Made by a program: the position numbers and the translations under genes
Notes under the pieces: generated by a model
The model's database searches: none
The model's input: only the letters and a program-made list of their open reading frames with translations
What the model was told of the DNA's origin: nothing
Source: a virus
Reading direction: 5' to 3' (one strand)
Length of the DNA: 64,000 nt
IMG/VR virus record: IMGVR_UViG_3300023179_000077
Span: 1 to 64,000 of that record
Part shown: positions 31,301 through 43,400 of the stretch, in pieces
Layout: each line of letters opens with the position of its first letter
How positions within the stretch are numbered: the first letter of the stretch is position 1

Positions 31301-33845
31301 AGCATCGTTTGCTTCTACGGCTTCATTAGCTATAAATGCTCTAACAGCATCTTTTGTTACTGCTTCTAATATATTTGGCCCATTTGGTTCAAATAGTGTT
31401 ATTAGTTCATCATTTGCTTCAACTGCTTCATTCGTCCAAAATGCCATTTCAGCATCATTTGCTGCAACAGCATCTTCAGCTGATAATTTTACAGTACGTG
31501 GTACTCTTACTGCACAAACTATTGTGACACAAGTAATAACATCTTCAACGGATTTTGTAACAGGTTCATCACGTTTTGGAACATTACTTAGTAATACACA
31601 TCAATTCACGGGCAGTGTTTCAATTACAGGTTCGTTAAATGTTACTGGAGCCGGTATAACAGGATCATTATTTGGAACATCATCATGGGCGGTTAGTGCA
31701 TCACAAGCAGTAACAGCTAGTTATGTACTCAATGCCGTATCTGCATCATTTGCTAGTACAGCATCGTTTGTTCAAAACGCAGTTAGTGCTTCGTTTGCAT
31801 CAACTGCTTCATTCGTTCAAAACGCAGTTAGTGCATCATTTGCTAGTACAGCATCATATATAACAGCATCTGGTGTATTCGGCCCATTCGGATCAAACAG
31901 TGTAATAAGCGCCTCACACGCAGTAACAGCAGCGTTTGCTGCTAATTCTAGCGGCGTGAGTGGCGGTGCTGCAAACTATATCACGATGTGGACTAGTGCT
32001 ACAGCATTAAGCAGCAGCACAATATATCAAAGTACTGGTAATATTGGTATTGGTACTATAACACCTAATGCTAAACTTGATGTTAATGGCAATGCAATTA
32101 TCACCGGTTCATTAACAGTAGCGCCAAACAGTAATATAGAATTTCAAGTTCAAACTGCAGGTGTTAAAATAGGTAACGTAATTACTGATGCTCATACAAT
32201 AACAGGTAGTGTAAATGTAAGTGGCAGTGTAACTGCAACTAACTTTACTGGTTCTTTATTTGGTACATCATCGTGGGCAGTAAATGCATTACAAGCATCA
32301 ACAGCCAGTTATATACTTAATGCTATTTCAGCATCGTTTGCATCAACAGCCTCATTTGTTCAGAACGCTGTTTCAGCATCATTTGCTAGTACAGCCTCAT
32401 TCGTTCAAAACGCAGTTAGTGCTTCATTCGCTGCTATAGCATCATCTGCAGATAACTTTGCTGTAAGAAATACATTAACTGCTACTACTATAGTAGTACA
32501 AACTATAACATCATCAATTGATTTCGTAACAGGTTCTAGTCGTTTTGGAACATTACTTAGTAATACACACCAGTTTACTGGTTCAGTAAGTATGACGGGT
32601 AGTTTAACTGTTACTGGAGCTGGAATTACAGGATCATTGTTTGGTACATCATCGTGGGCAGTAAGTGCATCACAAGCATTAACAGCTAGTTATGTACTTA
32701 ATGCTATTAGTGCTTCGTTTGTAGCAACCGCGTCATATATAACAGCATCAGGAGTATTTGGTCCATTTGGTTCAAACAGTGTTATTAGTGCTTCACACGC
32801 AGTAACAGCAGCGTTTGCTGCTAATTCTAGTGGTATAAGCGGTGGGGCTGCAAACTATATTACAATGTGGACTGGGGCTACTACATTAAGCAGTAGTGTA
32901 ATATATCAAAGTGCTGGTAATATAGGAATTAATACTATTTCTCCTAATGCTAAACTTGACATTAATGGTAGTACTATTATTACAGGATCTTTAATTGTTA
33001 GTTCTTCTGCTGTAAGACTTACTGTTAGTGGTTCTCAAGCTTTATTTAATCTTACTGGTACTACTCCTTCAATAGTAATATCAGGAAGTGGTTATACATT
33101 TGCTGCAAGAATTGGTTCAACATCTAATAATCAATATTCTTGGCTTACTAATATATACTATGATGGAGCTAATTTCCAAAAAGATGATACTTCTCGTAGT
33201 GGTTGGAGAATGAATCAAGTAGCAGAAACTACTGATACTACTAGTTCAATGGAGTTTAATTATTTCCCTATTGGAACTACTATTTCTGTTCAACCTTTAG
33301 TAATAAAAAGAAATAGTTTATTAATAAATAACCAAATTACACCTGTTAATACGGGTTCTGTATCTTTTGTAAATTATGCTTTTGCAAACCAAACTGGATC
33401 TGGTTTTTATGGTAGTGGTTCTAATTTAGATAGTGTTAAACTAGCATTCAATAGATCTGATGAATTTGAATTCTCTTCAAGCGGCATGTTTAGAGCAGCC
33501 GATGATATAGTTGGTTTCTACTCATTCTCAGACCGCAATCTAAAATACGATGTAAGACAAGTATGTGGTAGTGTAGCGCTTGATCAAGTACAACAATTAC
33601 AAGGTGTATATTATAAATGGGTAGGAGATCAAGGTAGTAGAGCAAATAGAGAAGAAATAGGTTTAATAGCACAAGATGTAGAAAAAATAATACCTCAACT
33701 TGTACGTGAACAAGAACGTTTAGGTCAAGGTACATTTAAAACAGTCGATTATGATCATTTAACTGCGTTATTAATTGAAGCAATTAAAGAACAACAAAAA
33801 CAAATCGACGAATTAAAATCTAGACTAGATGCCTTTACCAAGTAA
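28347..33845 (+). CDS. Long tail fibre with S74 self-cleaving chaperone end
   Basis: 1832 residues. The N-terminus has 'LDLGEIALNVSDGNLYLKK', a common fibre attachment motif. Most of the chain is made of 'SASFASTASFVQNAV' units of 14-15 residues, interrupted by larger modules: 'SADNF-VRGTLTAQTIV' through 'GSLFGTSSWA' (four copies), 'GPFGSNSVIS' and 'GGAANYITMW...GNIGIGTITPNAKLDVNG'. The C-terminus (about 1727-1832: SDRNLKYDVRQV, 'EEIGLIAQDVEKIIPQLV', 'TVDYDHLTALLIEAIKEQQ') is an intramolecular chaperone of the peptidase S74 type, which trimerises the fibre and cuts itself off just before the SD motif. Host recognition. Confidence 0.93.
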   Translation: MPKIIPNYTTIPGQGFTILDLDLGEIALNVSDGNLYLKKETAGVPSVVILAGPGNVAVSSSYALTSSYANYAAVALNATNSLNTLFGIFSLHSYYSQLARTASFAYKADYSDFALKALTATNASTASLPIRGIITASAAGSTITFTKGDSSTFNVSVTTATAQTASYVTSSNVDGPYGKNSILTASYALTASLPLRGLITASAVGSTITFTKGDSSTFNVTITTATAETASYVSSSNVDGPYGKNSILSASYAVTASYVLNAISASYALSASQAFSSSYAFSASQAVSSSYALSASFTSTASYSLSSLSASYASTASNIEGGATNYITLWRTNTALTSSVMYQSSSNITIGGGAILPSARLEVKGAGSTSATAALNVINASSTDLLYLRNDGFVGIGTASAASTENMFIKKQWTIFDQGVDLTNYTIVDISNTTSVLRLGVETNSGGGIATNSTAYAGIIGTTKNIPLQFITSGSVKTTITSTGNFGIGITSPLYTLDVSGSARITSSVFLPGLINTSQSHLISYNSSSGQLYYLGTGSFTASWANNTISASNAQTASYILNAVSASFASTASYVLNAVSASFASTASLSQNALTASFITASNVWGPFGSNSIISSSFASTASYVLNAVSASFAATASSADNFLVRGTLTAQTIIAQVITSSTDFVTGSTRFGTQLTNTHQFTGSVSITGSLTVTGAGITGSLFGTASWAVSASQALTASYVLNAVSSSYALSASQAQNATTASYVLNAVSASFASTASFVQNAISASFASTASYVLNAVSASFASTASFVQNAVSASFASTASLAQNALTASFVTASNVWGPFGSNSIISSSFASTASLAQNAVSTSFAATASSADNFTVRGTLTAQTIVTQVITSSTDFVTGSSRFGTLLTNTHQFTGSVSITGSLNVVGAGITGSLFGTSSWANNAISSSYALSASQAQNAVSASYVLNAVSASFASTASYVLNAVSASFASTASFVQNAVSASFASTASLAINALTASFVTASNIFGPFGSNSVISSSFASTASFVQNAISASFAATASSADNFTVRGTLTAQTIVTQVITSSTDFVTGSSRFGTLLSNTHQFTGSVSITGSLNVTGAGITGSLFGTSSWAVSASQAVTASYVLNAVSASFASTASFVQNAVSASFASTASFVQNAVSASFASTASYITASGVFGPFGSNSVISASHAVTAAFAANSSGVSGGAANYITMWTSATALSSSTIYQSTGNIGIGTITPNAKLDVNGNAIITGSLTVAPNSNIEFQVQTAGVKIGNVITDAHTITGSVNVSGSVTATNFTGSLFGTSSWAVNALQASTASYILNAISASFASTASFVQNAVSASFASTASFVQNAVSASFAAIASSADNFAVRNTLTATTIVVQTITSSIDFVTGSSRFGTLLSNTHQFTGSVSMTGSLTVTGAGITGSLFGTSSWAVSASQALTASYVLNAISASFVATASYITASGVFGPFGSNSVISASHAVTAAFAANSSGISGGAANYITMWTGATTLSSSVIYQSAGNIGINTISPNAKLDINGSTIITGSLIVSSSAVRLTVSGSQALFNLTGTTPSIVISGSGYTFAARIGSTSNNQYSWLTNIYYDGANFQKDDTSRSGWRMNQVAETTDTTSSMEFNYFPIGTTISVQPLVIKRNSLLINNQITPVNTGSVSFVNYAFANQTGSGFYGSGSNLDSVKLAFNRSDEFEFSSSGMFRAADDIVGFYSFSDRNLKYDVRQVCGSVALDQVQQLQGVYYKWVGDQGSRANREEIGLIAQDVEKIIPQLVREQERLGQGTFKTVDYDHLTALLIEAIKEQQKQIDELKSRLDAFTK
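30262..30476 (+). repeat. Fibre module, copy 1
   Basis: About 71 codons from 'ADNFLVRGTLTAQT' to 'GSLFGTASWA'. Further copies lie at 30912, 31479 and 32448 in this gene, at 36352 and 39803 in the next, and partial ones at 34689, 42720 and 44784. Confidence 0.85.
30912..31122 (+). repeat. Fibre module, copy 2
   Basis: 'ADNFTVRGTLTAQTIVTQV' to 'GSLFGTSSWA'. Very close to copy 3 at protein level, with many synonymous changes. Confidence 0.85.
31479..31689 (+). repeat. Fibre module, copy 3
   Basis: 'ADNFTVRGTLTAQTIVTQV' to 'GSLFGTSSWA'; DNA differs from copy 2 mainly at third positions. Confidence 0.85.
32448..32658 (+). repeat. Fibre module, copy 4
   Basis: 'ADNFAVRNTLTATTIVVQT' to 'GSLFGTSSWA'; the most divergent copy of this gene. 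Confidence 0.8.
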
Positions 33846-34392
33846 TGGACCAATATCGTTTGGAGATATAAATGAAGAAGCTCATCTAACAAGAAATACA
33901 GCTAATACTATATTAGCAGGTGGAAGTACTCCCCAAGTCGGTTCATTAGTAAAGTTATATGAAGCTACTGTTAATCAAAGTGCACCTCACGCGTTATCTG
34001 AGTTTAGAGGAGTATATTATGATGCTGTTAGTACTACTTTAGAAGTTAAGTATGAAACAAACTATTTTTACGCTAATATATATGATTATATAAATTCAAC
34101 AACAATAACAATATCTGCTGCTTCGCTAAATGTAATTGGTTATGATGATGGCTCCTGCTCATCTCTTTCAGGAGAATCAGATACAAGTTCAAATGCTTTA
34201 GTAATAAATGGTGGTTCATTAAATGCTAATCAACCTGGTAATTATGGAATGACTTGTAATACAACTTATTATAAATTTTCTGGTAATTTAGTAATAAACG
34301 GGACTAGTAGATATGATGGAGAACAATTCTATATAGGATCAACCTATGTTACTCTATCATTTCCGCAGTCTTGTACTCCCTATTTCTGTTAA
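33829..34392 (+). CDS. Tail adhesin/fibre-tip protein
   Basis: 187 residues. The start 'MPLPSNGPISFGDINEEAHL' is a known lead-in of many phage receptor-binding or tip proteins ('lP-sGpIslsdIn-E'). The rest is beta-rich and cysteine-containing (GYDDGSCSSLSGE, 'YGMTCNTTYYKF', ending 'CTPYFC'), possibly disulphide-bonded or metal-bound in the virion. The start overlaps the end of the S74 fibre gene by 17 bases, so the two are co-translated and may assemble together. Confidence 0.72.
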   Translation: MPLPSNGPISFGDINEEAHLTRNTANTILAGGSTPQVGSLVKLYEATVNQSAPHALSEFRGVYYDAVSTTLEVKYETNYFYANIYDYINSTTITISAASLNVIGYDDGSCSSLSGESDTSSNALVINGGSLNANQPGNYGMTCNTTYYKFSGNLVINGTSRYDGEQFYIGSTYVTLSFPQSCTPYFC

Positions 34393-34402
34393 TATATTTA
34401 TT
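34389..34402 (+). promoter_or_regulatory. TTAATATATTTATT element before the giant fibre gene
   Basis: Overlaps the upstream stop; followed at 34406-34417 by the palindrome GCCTATATAGGC. The start is at 34435. Confidence 0.42.
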
Positions 34403-34434
34403 GCTGCCTATATAGGCCTTAGAACACCATAGAT

Positions 34435-37400
34435 ATGGCTCAACAAATACTTAAGCTACGTCGCAGTAGCATACCCGGGAAAGTTCCTAGTACTTCTTCT
34501 TTAGATTATGGAGAAATAGCGCTTAACACGTATGACGGTATAGCATACATGAAGCGATCTGGCTCTAATGGAGATGAAATAATTGCTATAGGCGTTGGAA
34601 CATCAGGTAGCTTTACTGGTTCGTTTTTTGGTACTTCAAGTTGGGCCTACAATGCAATATCTGCTGCTTACGCAGCAACCGCATCATCAGCTGATAATTT
34701 TACTGTTAGAGGTACACTTACCGCACAAACAATAGTAGTACAAGTTATTACTTCATCACAAGAATTAATAACTGGTTCTCTTATTGTTAATGGTCCTTTA
34801 ACTGTTAATGGTGGAATAACAGGTTCATTACAAGGTACATCAAGTTGGGCTAATAATGCTGTACAAGCAATAAATGCTGCTACTGCCTCTAATATATTAG
34901 GTGGTACTGCAACATATATACCTTTCTTTAAAACTAATACTACATTAGGCAATAGCACAATGTATCAGATTAGTAATAGTTTTAGCACAACAAGCATTGC
35001 TATTAATGAAACTAATATCACTTCAGCTAATCCTGAAGCATTATATGTGTTTCAGACACATCCAACATCAATAAATGTATTAACAGGTAAAGGTAACTTA
35101 AATAACTATTTACAAAATAATATACAAAACACCAATCAAGGAGTTAGTGCTTCATCTGATGTAGTTGCCACTGCAAATAACGGTAATGAAGATACCAACT
35201 ACATTGATATGGGTATTAATAGCCAAAACTATAGTGCTGGTTTTATTGGTGAAGCTAATGATGCTTATTTATATTCAATAGCAAATAATTTACATATTGG
35301 TAATGCTAATGATAATGGTACTCATGTTGGTTTCTTTGTTGGAGGAACTGATGTAGAAGCATATAATAAATTACAATTAAGTCCCAACAACCAGCATAAA
35401 ATGTCTGGTTCATTAGATATAAGCGGTAGTTTAACTATTAATAATGGTATTACTGGATCTTTATTTGGAACTGCGAGTTGGGCTATAAATGCTTTAACAG
35501 CTTCCTATGCTGCAAACGTACCTGCAACAGCATCATATGCATTACAAGCATTAAGTGCATCATTTGCATCAACAGCTTCCTATGCTGCAAACGTACCTGC
35601 AACAGCATCATATGCATTACAAGCATTAAGTGCATCAAACGCATTAACAGCATCTTATGCTTTAAATGCTCAAGGATCAGGATTCCCATATACTGGATCT
35701 GCAATAATAACTGGTAGTTTAATAGTAACTGGTTCTGTAAATGCAAGTTTAGGCTTTACTGGATCGTTATTTGGCACTGCATCATGGGCTGTTAGTGCAT
35801 CACAAGCATTAACTGCTAGTTATGTGTTAAATGCAGTATCTGCTTCGTTTGCTACATCAGCATCTAGAGCAGTAACAGCATCACTTGCTACAACAGCATC
35901 ATATGTACTAAATGCTGTTAGTGCATCGTTTGCTACCACTGCTAGCTATGTACTTAACGCTGTTAGTGCATCGTTCGCTACTACATCTTCATATGTACTA
36001 AATGCTATTAGTGCATCGTTTGCTTCTACTGCTTCATCTGTCAACCAGCTTAACCAAGCAGTAGTAATATCAGGATCATTAACAGTAACTGGAAGTTCAG
36101 GTACAACACTACTTGTTTCAAACGCTGACACTTTAACGTTTACTGGCTCTATATTCACAAGCGGTTCTATTGTATCAACAGGTAGTTTAAGTATAACTAG
36201 TATAACTAGTTCATTATTTGGAACAGCATCATGGGCAAATAATGCTATATCAGCATCATATGCATTATCTGCTTCGCAAGCACAAAATGCTGTAACTGCC
36301 TCTTATATACTCAATGCTGTTAGTGCCTCATTCGCTGCTACAGCATCATCAGCAGACAACTTTACAGTTAGAAATACACTTACTGCTCAAACTATAGTAG
36401 TACAAACCATCACTTCATCAGTTGATTTTGTTACTGGTTCTACTCGTTTTGGTACTTTACTATCAAATACACATCAATTTACTGGATCAGTAAGTATAAC
36501 AGGTAGTTTAAATGTAGTTGGAGCTGGAATAACAAGTTCATTATTTGGAACTGCTAGTTGGGCTAATAATGCTATAAGTTCATCATATGCTGTAAGTGCA
36601 TCACAAGCTCAAAATGCTGTAACAGCATCTTACGCATTAACAGCTTCTTATGCTTCTAACGTACCTGCTACTTCATCATATGCTTTACAAGCATTAAGTG
36701 CATCGTATGCCAATAATGCAGTAACAGCATCTTATGTATTAAATACAGTTAGTGCTTCGTATGCTTCAACTTCATCTTTACCTTTAGAAGGTATAGTAAC
36801 CGCTTCGGTTGCCGGTTCAACAATAACATTCACTAAAGGTAATAGCAGTACTTTTAATGTTACTATAGCAACAGCTACTGCTGAAACGGCATCATATGTT
36901 ACTTCATCTAATGTTGATGGTCCTTATGGAAAAAATAGCATATTAAGCGCTTCGTATGCTGTCACGGCATCATATACTGTATCTGCTTCATATGCTACTA
37001 GTGCATCACAAGCATATAATGCTACTACAGCATCATATGTACTAAATGCAATAAGTGCATCTTATGCTACTAGTGCTTCTTACGCTGTATCTGCATCACA
37101 AGCTCAAAATGCAACAACTGCAAGCTATACATTAAACGCAGTTAGTGCATCATATGCTCAAACAGCATCTTATGCTACAAACATTACAATATCAGGATCA
37201 ATCACTGGAGTTGATTATATTAATTTTGATACTACAGCTTCATTTGCTGCTGCTGTTGGTAGATTAGGATATGACAATGGTGAAGGTACTTTAACTTTAG
37301 GACTACAAGGCGGAAATGTTACTTTAAAAATTGGAAATGATTTATACCAATACGTCTATAATAATACAACATCATCATTAACATTAGGTCAAGTAGTTTA

Positions 37401-40400
37401 CATTTCAGGATCGCAAGGTAATAGAATAGCAGTTAAACTAGCTTCTGCAACTGCAGAACAAGGTTCAGCAAATACATTAGGATTTGTAGCTGAAACTATT
37501 GCTGCTGGTGCTGAAGGTTGGGTAATGACTGAAGGTACTTTAAGAAAATTAAATACTACTGGATTAATAGGAGGACAATTAATATACTTAGATGTTATAC
37601 CTGGTGCTTATACTCAAACACCTCCTGTAGCTCCTGCTCACGGAGTAAGATTAGGATACGCTGAAAGAATAAGTGCTACTGTAGGATCTATCTATGTAAA
37701 AATAGATAATGGATATGAATTAGGAGAATTACATAATGTAGTTGATTCTACTACAACGTCTTCATTTGGGGATTTACTTGTTATAAGTGGTAGTGTTTGG
37801 ATAAATTCAAAACAACTAACTGGATCTTACGGATTAACAGGTTCGTTAAGTGCTACATCATTTACTGGTAGTTTATTTGGAACATCAAGCTGGGCGAACA
37901 ATGTAATTAGTGCTTCTTATGTTTCAAATGCTGGTTTATTAAATGGAACTTCATCTGCTGTTTTTGCTACTACTGGTTCAAATAATTTTATAGGAATTGA
38001 AAATATAACAGGTAGTTTAAACGTATCAGGTTCTCAATCGTTTATAGGAACTTCTATTAGTGTAGGAAACCAAATAGTTACTGGTAGTTTAATTACTAGT
38101 GGCTCTAACACATTAATAGGAAATACTAGTCTTACTGGATCTGTAAATATATCTGGTTCTACAACACAAGTTGGAAATAATAATTTACTTGGTAGTACTA
38201 CTTTATCAGGTAGTGTTGTTGTGTCTGGATCTCTTAATGCTTCTGCTAATCTTACATTACAAGGTCATTTAAGATTAGATCCAGGACAAGATCCAGGCAA
38301 TAATAACTTCACAGCATCTTACTTGTTTACGTCTGCTTCTAATACAAATACTGGCTATGATTTATATTATCGTCAAGATGGTAACTTAATCAAGTTCAAA
38401 TGGTTAGAAGGTGGGTTAAGTTCAGGTATATTATATGGAGGAACAATTTCTTATAGCGGCAGTGTAATATATGTTAAAAAAGGTACAGGCATCATTAATA
38501 ACATGAATGCTACTACCAGTTCAGAAATTAACCCAATTCTTACATATGTTAGTTGGAATGATTATACCTCGTCTGCTCAATATATTACATCATCTCAAAT
38601 TACTTATCTATATGTTAATCCATCAGGAAGTATAGTTCAACAAACTTCTTACTTTGATCAAACACAGTATGAACAAGCTCTGCCTTTAGGATTAGTTGTT
38701 CATCCAAACTATACTACTATTACTTCACAAGAAAGTAGCGTTCAAACTACATATGATAGTGATACTCAACAAAATGATTTTATTAGAGCATTTGGTCCTA
38801 TAAAAGTAAATGGATTTACTCCTTCTGGTCAAACTGGTTCTTTAAGAATTAATATTGGAAGCGGTACTGCATTTACTTTAGGAGGATTTTACAGTCAAAA
38901 TCAAAACAGTCCTTCACACTATACAGCGACTGCTGCAACTACTGCTTCTCTAGCTAGAGCTTACAGAACAGGCTCAGGAGTATACTTAGACAGTAATAAT
39001 AATGCTTATTATACTGTTATTGATCCTTCAAAGTATGATAATGGAAATGGATTATCAAACGTAGCTGGAACTAATGCTACTATACAACGTATATTCTATA
39101 ATCCTGTAGATAAACGAGCAGTAGTTTATTATGGTCAGAACACATATAGCTCATTAGCAAACGCATTAACTGCTTTACCATCAGATAGTTTCACAGAAGG
39201 AGAATTTACAGCTAAAGCATTACTTTTTGTTGGTTATATAATAGTACAAGGTAATGCTAGTGATCTATCCAATACCGGTCAAGCACTTTTCATTCAAGCA
39301 GGTGTATTCCGAAATACAGCTGGTGGTTCTTCTGGTGGAGGAGCTATAGCCCAATCATTAGACGATTTATCAGATGTAACTATTACTACCCCAACAAATG
39401 GACAAGCACTAATATATCAAGGTGGTGTATGGGTAAATGGTACACCTCTAAATGCAACTTCTGCTTCATTTGCTACATCTGCTTCTCAAGCACAAAATGC
39501 TGTGACAGCATCATATATAATAAACGCGGTTAGTGCATCATATACTTTATCCGCTTCAAATGCTCAAACAGCATCTTATGTTTTAAACGCTATCAGTTCT
39601 TCATTCGCTACTAGCGCATCGTATGCATTATCAGCTTCACAAGCCCAAAATGCGGTATCTGCTAGCTATGTACTAAATGCTATTAGTGCATCATTCGCTA
39701 CTAGTGCATCATACGCATTATCAGCATCACAAGCACAAAACACAGTAACAGCTAGCTATATATTAAACGCTGTTAGTGCATCATATGCCGCTACCGCTTC
39801 ATCAGCAGACAATTTCTTAGTAAGAAGTACATTAACTGCTCAAACATTAATAGTTCAAACTATTACTTCAAGCACTGACTTTGTAACTGGTTCATCTCGT
39901 TTTGGTACACTGTTTAGTAATACTCATCAGTTCACAGGCAGTGTAAGTATAACTGGATCATTAAACGTTGCTGGAGCCGGAATAACAGGATCATTGTTTG
40001 GAACGGCATCGTGGGCAAGTAATGCAACCACTGCAAGTTATATATTAAACGCAGTTAGTGCTTCGTTTGCTAGCACGGCTTCTAATGTGTTAGGAGGAGC
40101 TACTAATTATATTCCACTATGGAACGGAGCTACTACGTTGAGTAGCAGTGTAATATATCAGAGCAGTGGAAACGTTCTTATTGGTACTACAACAGATAAT
40201 GGATACAAATTGAGTGTCCAAGGAGGAGATGTTACTATACAATCTGGTCGTACATTGGATTGGGGTTTTGGAAACATGCGTATAATAAATAGTACGTACG
40301 ACATGGTGTTCCAAACCTACAATGGCGCATCTACTGCTGAAGCGATGCGTATAAAGGGATCTGGAAATGTAGGTATTGGTACTTCTGCTCCATCAGCAAA

Positions 40401-43400
40401 ACTTCACGTATCTGGTTCTAATACTGACTCACTATTACTGTTAGCATCTCCCGGCGCTACGAGTGCTTTGTTTGTAAGTGGTAGTGGTAATGTAGGTATA
40501 GGTACTACGAGTCCTGCAGCTTTTGCTAATTATACAACTACAACGATTGATGGAACTTTAGGTTCTGTCATCCAGTTTCGACGTGCTACTGTTGACGGTT
40601 TGCAAATTGCAATAGACGCAAATAAGACTCAATTTCTTGAGCAACGCGCATTAAGAATGGCCTTCGGTACTAACAACACCGAAAGGATGAATATTTTAGC
40701 TAACGGTAATGTCCGTATTGCAGCAAATGCTACAGATTCAGGAGAGCTTTTTCAAGTTGATGGAACAGCAAGAGTAACGCAGGATGCTTATTTTGCAACG
40801 ACATCAGGTGGCATATCCATTGGTTCAACCTCTACTGGTGGGGCAAAACTCAATATAGTAAATGGTGACTTTCAAATGTCGCCTACATATAAACTAACAT
40901 TAGCATCAACTACCGGGCAAATATATTTAAGGGCAACTTCAGGTACAGGTGACTTGCAAATGTTCACCAACTTCACTGAACGTATGCGCATCACATCCGC
41001 TGGTGATGTCGGCATCGGCACCACATCCCCTAACGCAAGACTCGACGTAAGCGGCAGCACAATAATATCAGGTTCCTTCACAGTAGCTCCAAGCAATGCC
41101 ATAGAACTACAGGTGACTAGCACAGGAACAAAAATAGGCAACGTTATAACAGATACTCACACCGTAACAGGTAGTTTAGGAGTGAGTGGTAGTGTAACTG
41201 CAACTAGCTTTACAGGTTCTCTATTCGGAACCTCATCTTGGGCAAGTAACGCCGTAAGTGCTTCGTTTGCTAGCACGGCTTCTAATGTATTAGGAGGAGC
41301 TACTAGTTATATTCCGTTATGGAACGAAGCTACTACGTTGAGTAGTAGTGTAATATATCAGAGTGGTAGTAACATAGGAATTGGAACTACAACTCCAGCA
41401 GAAAAATTAAGAGTTAATGGAACATTTTCAAGCAACGCTTTATGGACAGATAATACAACAATATCATATTGGGGAAATTATCCAACACCATACGGAGGTT
41501 TTACTTGGGATACTGGATATGCTACAATATACGCTATTGCAGGAAATATATTAAGATTGGGTTCTAACGGAGCTAGTCCTGATATGACTATAGATTTATC
41601 AGGAAATGTAGGAATAAATACTACTTTACCAACAGCTAGACTACACGTTTCTGGTTCAAGTGCAGACTCTTTATTGCTATTATCATCTCCTGGAGTTACA
41701 AACGCATTGTTTGTGAGTGGTAGTGGAAACGTTGGTATTGGAACAACTACTCCTGGAGATGCTTTGCAAATAACTAAATCAAATCCGTACATAATAATGA
41801 CGGGCGATGATGCAAGTTATACGAATGCTGGTATACAAATGATTGCCAACGGTGCATCTAACCAAAGAGCTTTGGGAATATTTATGTTCCAATCTGTTGC
41901 AGGACATGAGTGGTTTATGGGTCAACCTTATGCAGGAGCAGATAGTTTTGTTATCAATCGAAGAGTAACAAGTACGCCATCATCGCAATCAAATCCGAAA
42001 GGTATTGGCGCGTCTACAGGAACAGTATTTATCGTAACCTCATCAGGTAGTGTTGGTATCGGCACTACGAATCCGCAAGGAAAATTACATGTTAATGGAG
42101 GAGATGTCTTTTTTGGAGATGAAACCAATGTAGCAACAAATATAAGATTAAGAAGAAATGGAGCTACTGTTGGCTCAATCGGTACATACAATTCACAACT
42201 TGAATTATGTGGTGGTAGTTCGATTGGAGCATCTCATATGGTTATTACCTCTACTGGTAATGTTGGTATTGGAATAAATGCTCCTACAGCAAAACTTCAT
42301 GTTTCAGGCAGTACAACAACTAATTTATTAGTTGGGACTAATGACTTGTTTGTAAGTGCGAGTGGGAATATAGGAATAGGAGAAACAAACCCAACAAGTA
42401 AATTAGTAATAAAAGATCTTTCAACATCAGTATTTCAGGCTATAAATGCAGGAGTAGGTAGTACAGCAGGAATATCATTTCAAAACAACAGCGTTGAACA
42501 ACTAATAGTTCGTTCAAGAGGTGATATAAGCCGCAGTACAATATATTCGCAAGTATGGGATTTTGAATTAGGAACTAATGCTGATAAAAATTTACTTTTA
42601 TATACTAATGGTCAAGAGCGCGTAAGAATAAATAATGGAGGAAATGTCGGCATCGGCACCACCACCCCCAACGCCAAACTCGACGTTAACGGCAACGCAA
42701 TAGTGACCGGTTCTCTTACCGTCACCGGTACAATCACTGCTCAAACGCTAGTAGTACAAACTATTACTTCATCAATAGACTTCGTAACAGGTTCGTCTCG
42801 CTTCGGTACTCTACAAAGCAACACACATCAATTTACAGGTAGCGTAAGCATAACTGGATCATTAAATGTAACTGGAGCTGGAATTACCGGATCGTTGTTT
42901 GGAACTGCATCGTGGGCAAGTAATGCAATAACTGCATCTAATGCATTAACTGCATCGTTTGTACAGAATGCAGTCAGTTCTTCTTTTGCTACTAGCACTG
43001 CTGCTGTAGCAGGTACAACAAACTATATAAGCAAGTTTACTAGTAACACTGCAATTGGCAATTCACAGATATTTGACGATGGAAATAGTGTTGGCATAGG
43101 CACAGCAAGTCCTACAGCCAAGCTTGAAATTTCTAATACGTCTGCTAATATATTATATTTATATTCTACTTCTACTACTGGTACAACAAATAATTCAAGT
43201 TTTAGAATTGGCTCGTACGATGGCACGCAAGTATCCGTTGGTACGTATCTTACTGAACTAGCTAGTAGTTGGAATAGCTCTAATTTTGCTGGTGGGAATT
43301 TTCCTAATTCAAGTGTTTTACTTGGATCAAAAGCTAATGGTTTAGGAATTGGTGCAAGTTCAGCAACAGGAAATATACGTTTCTTCACGGGCGGTGAAAC

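Noticed and set aside
35478-35717. Cysteine-rich plus-strand frame inside the giant fibre
   Set aside because: Out-of-frame shadow of Ala/Ser repeats; the repeat units create the apparent Cys/Ile periodicity.
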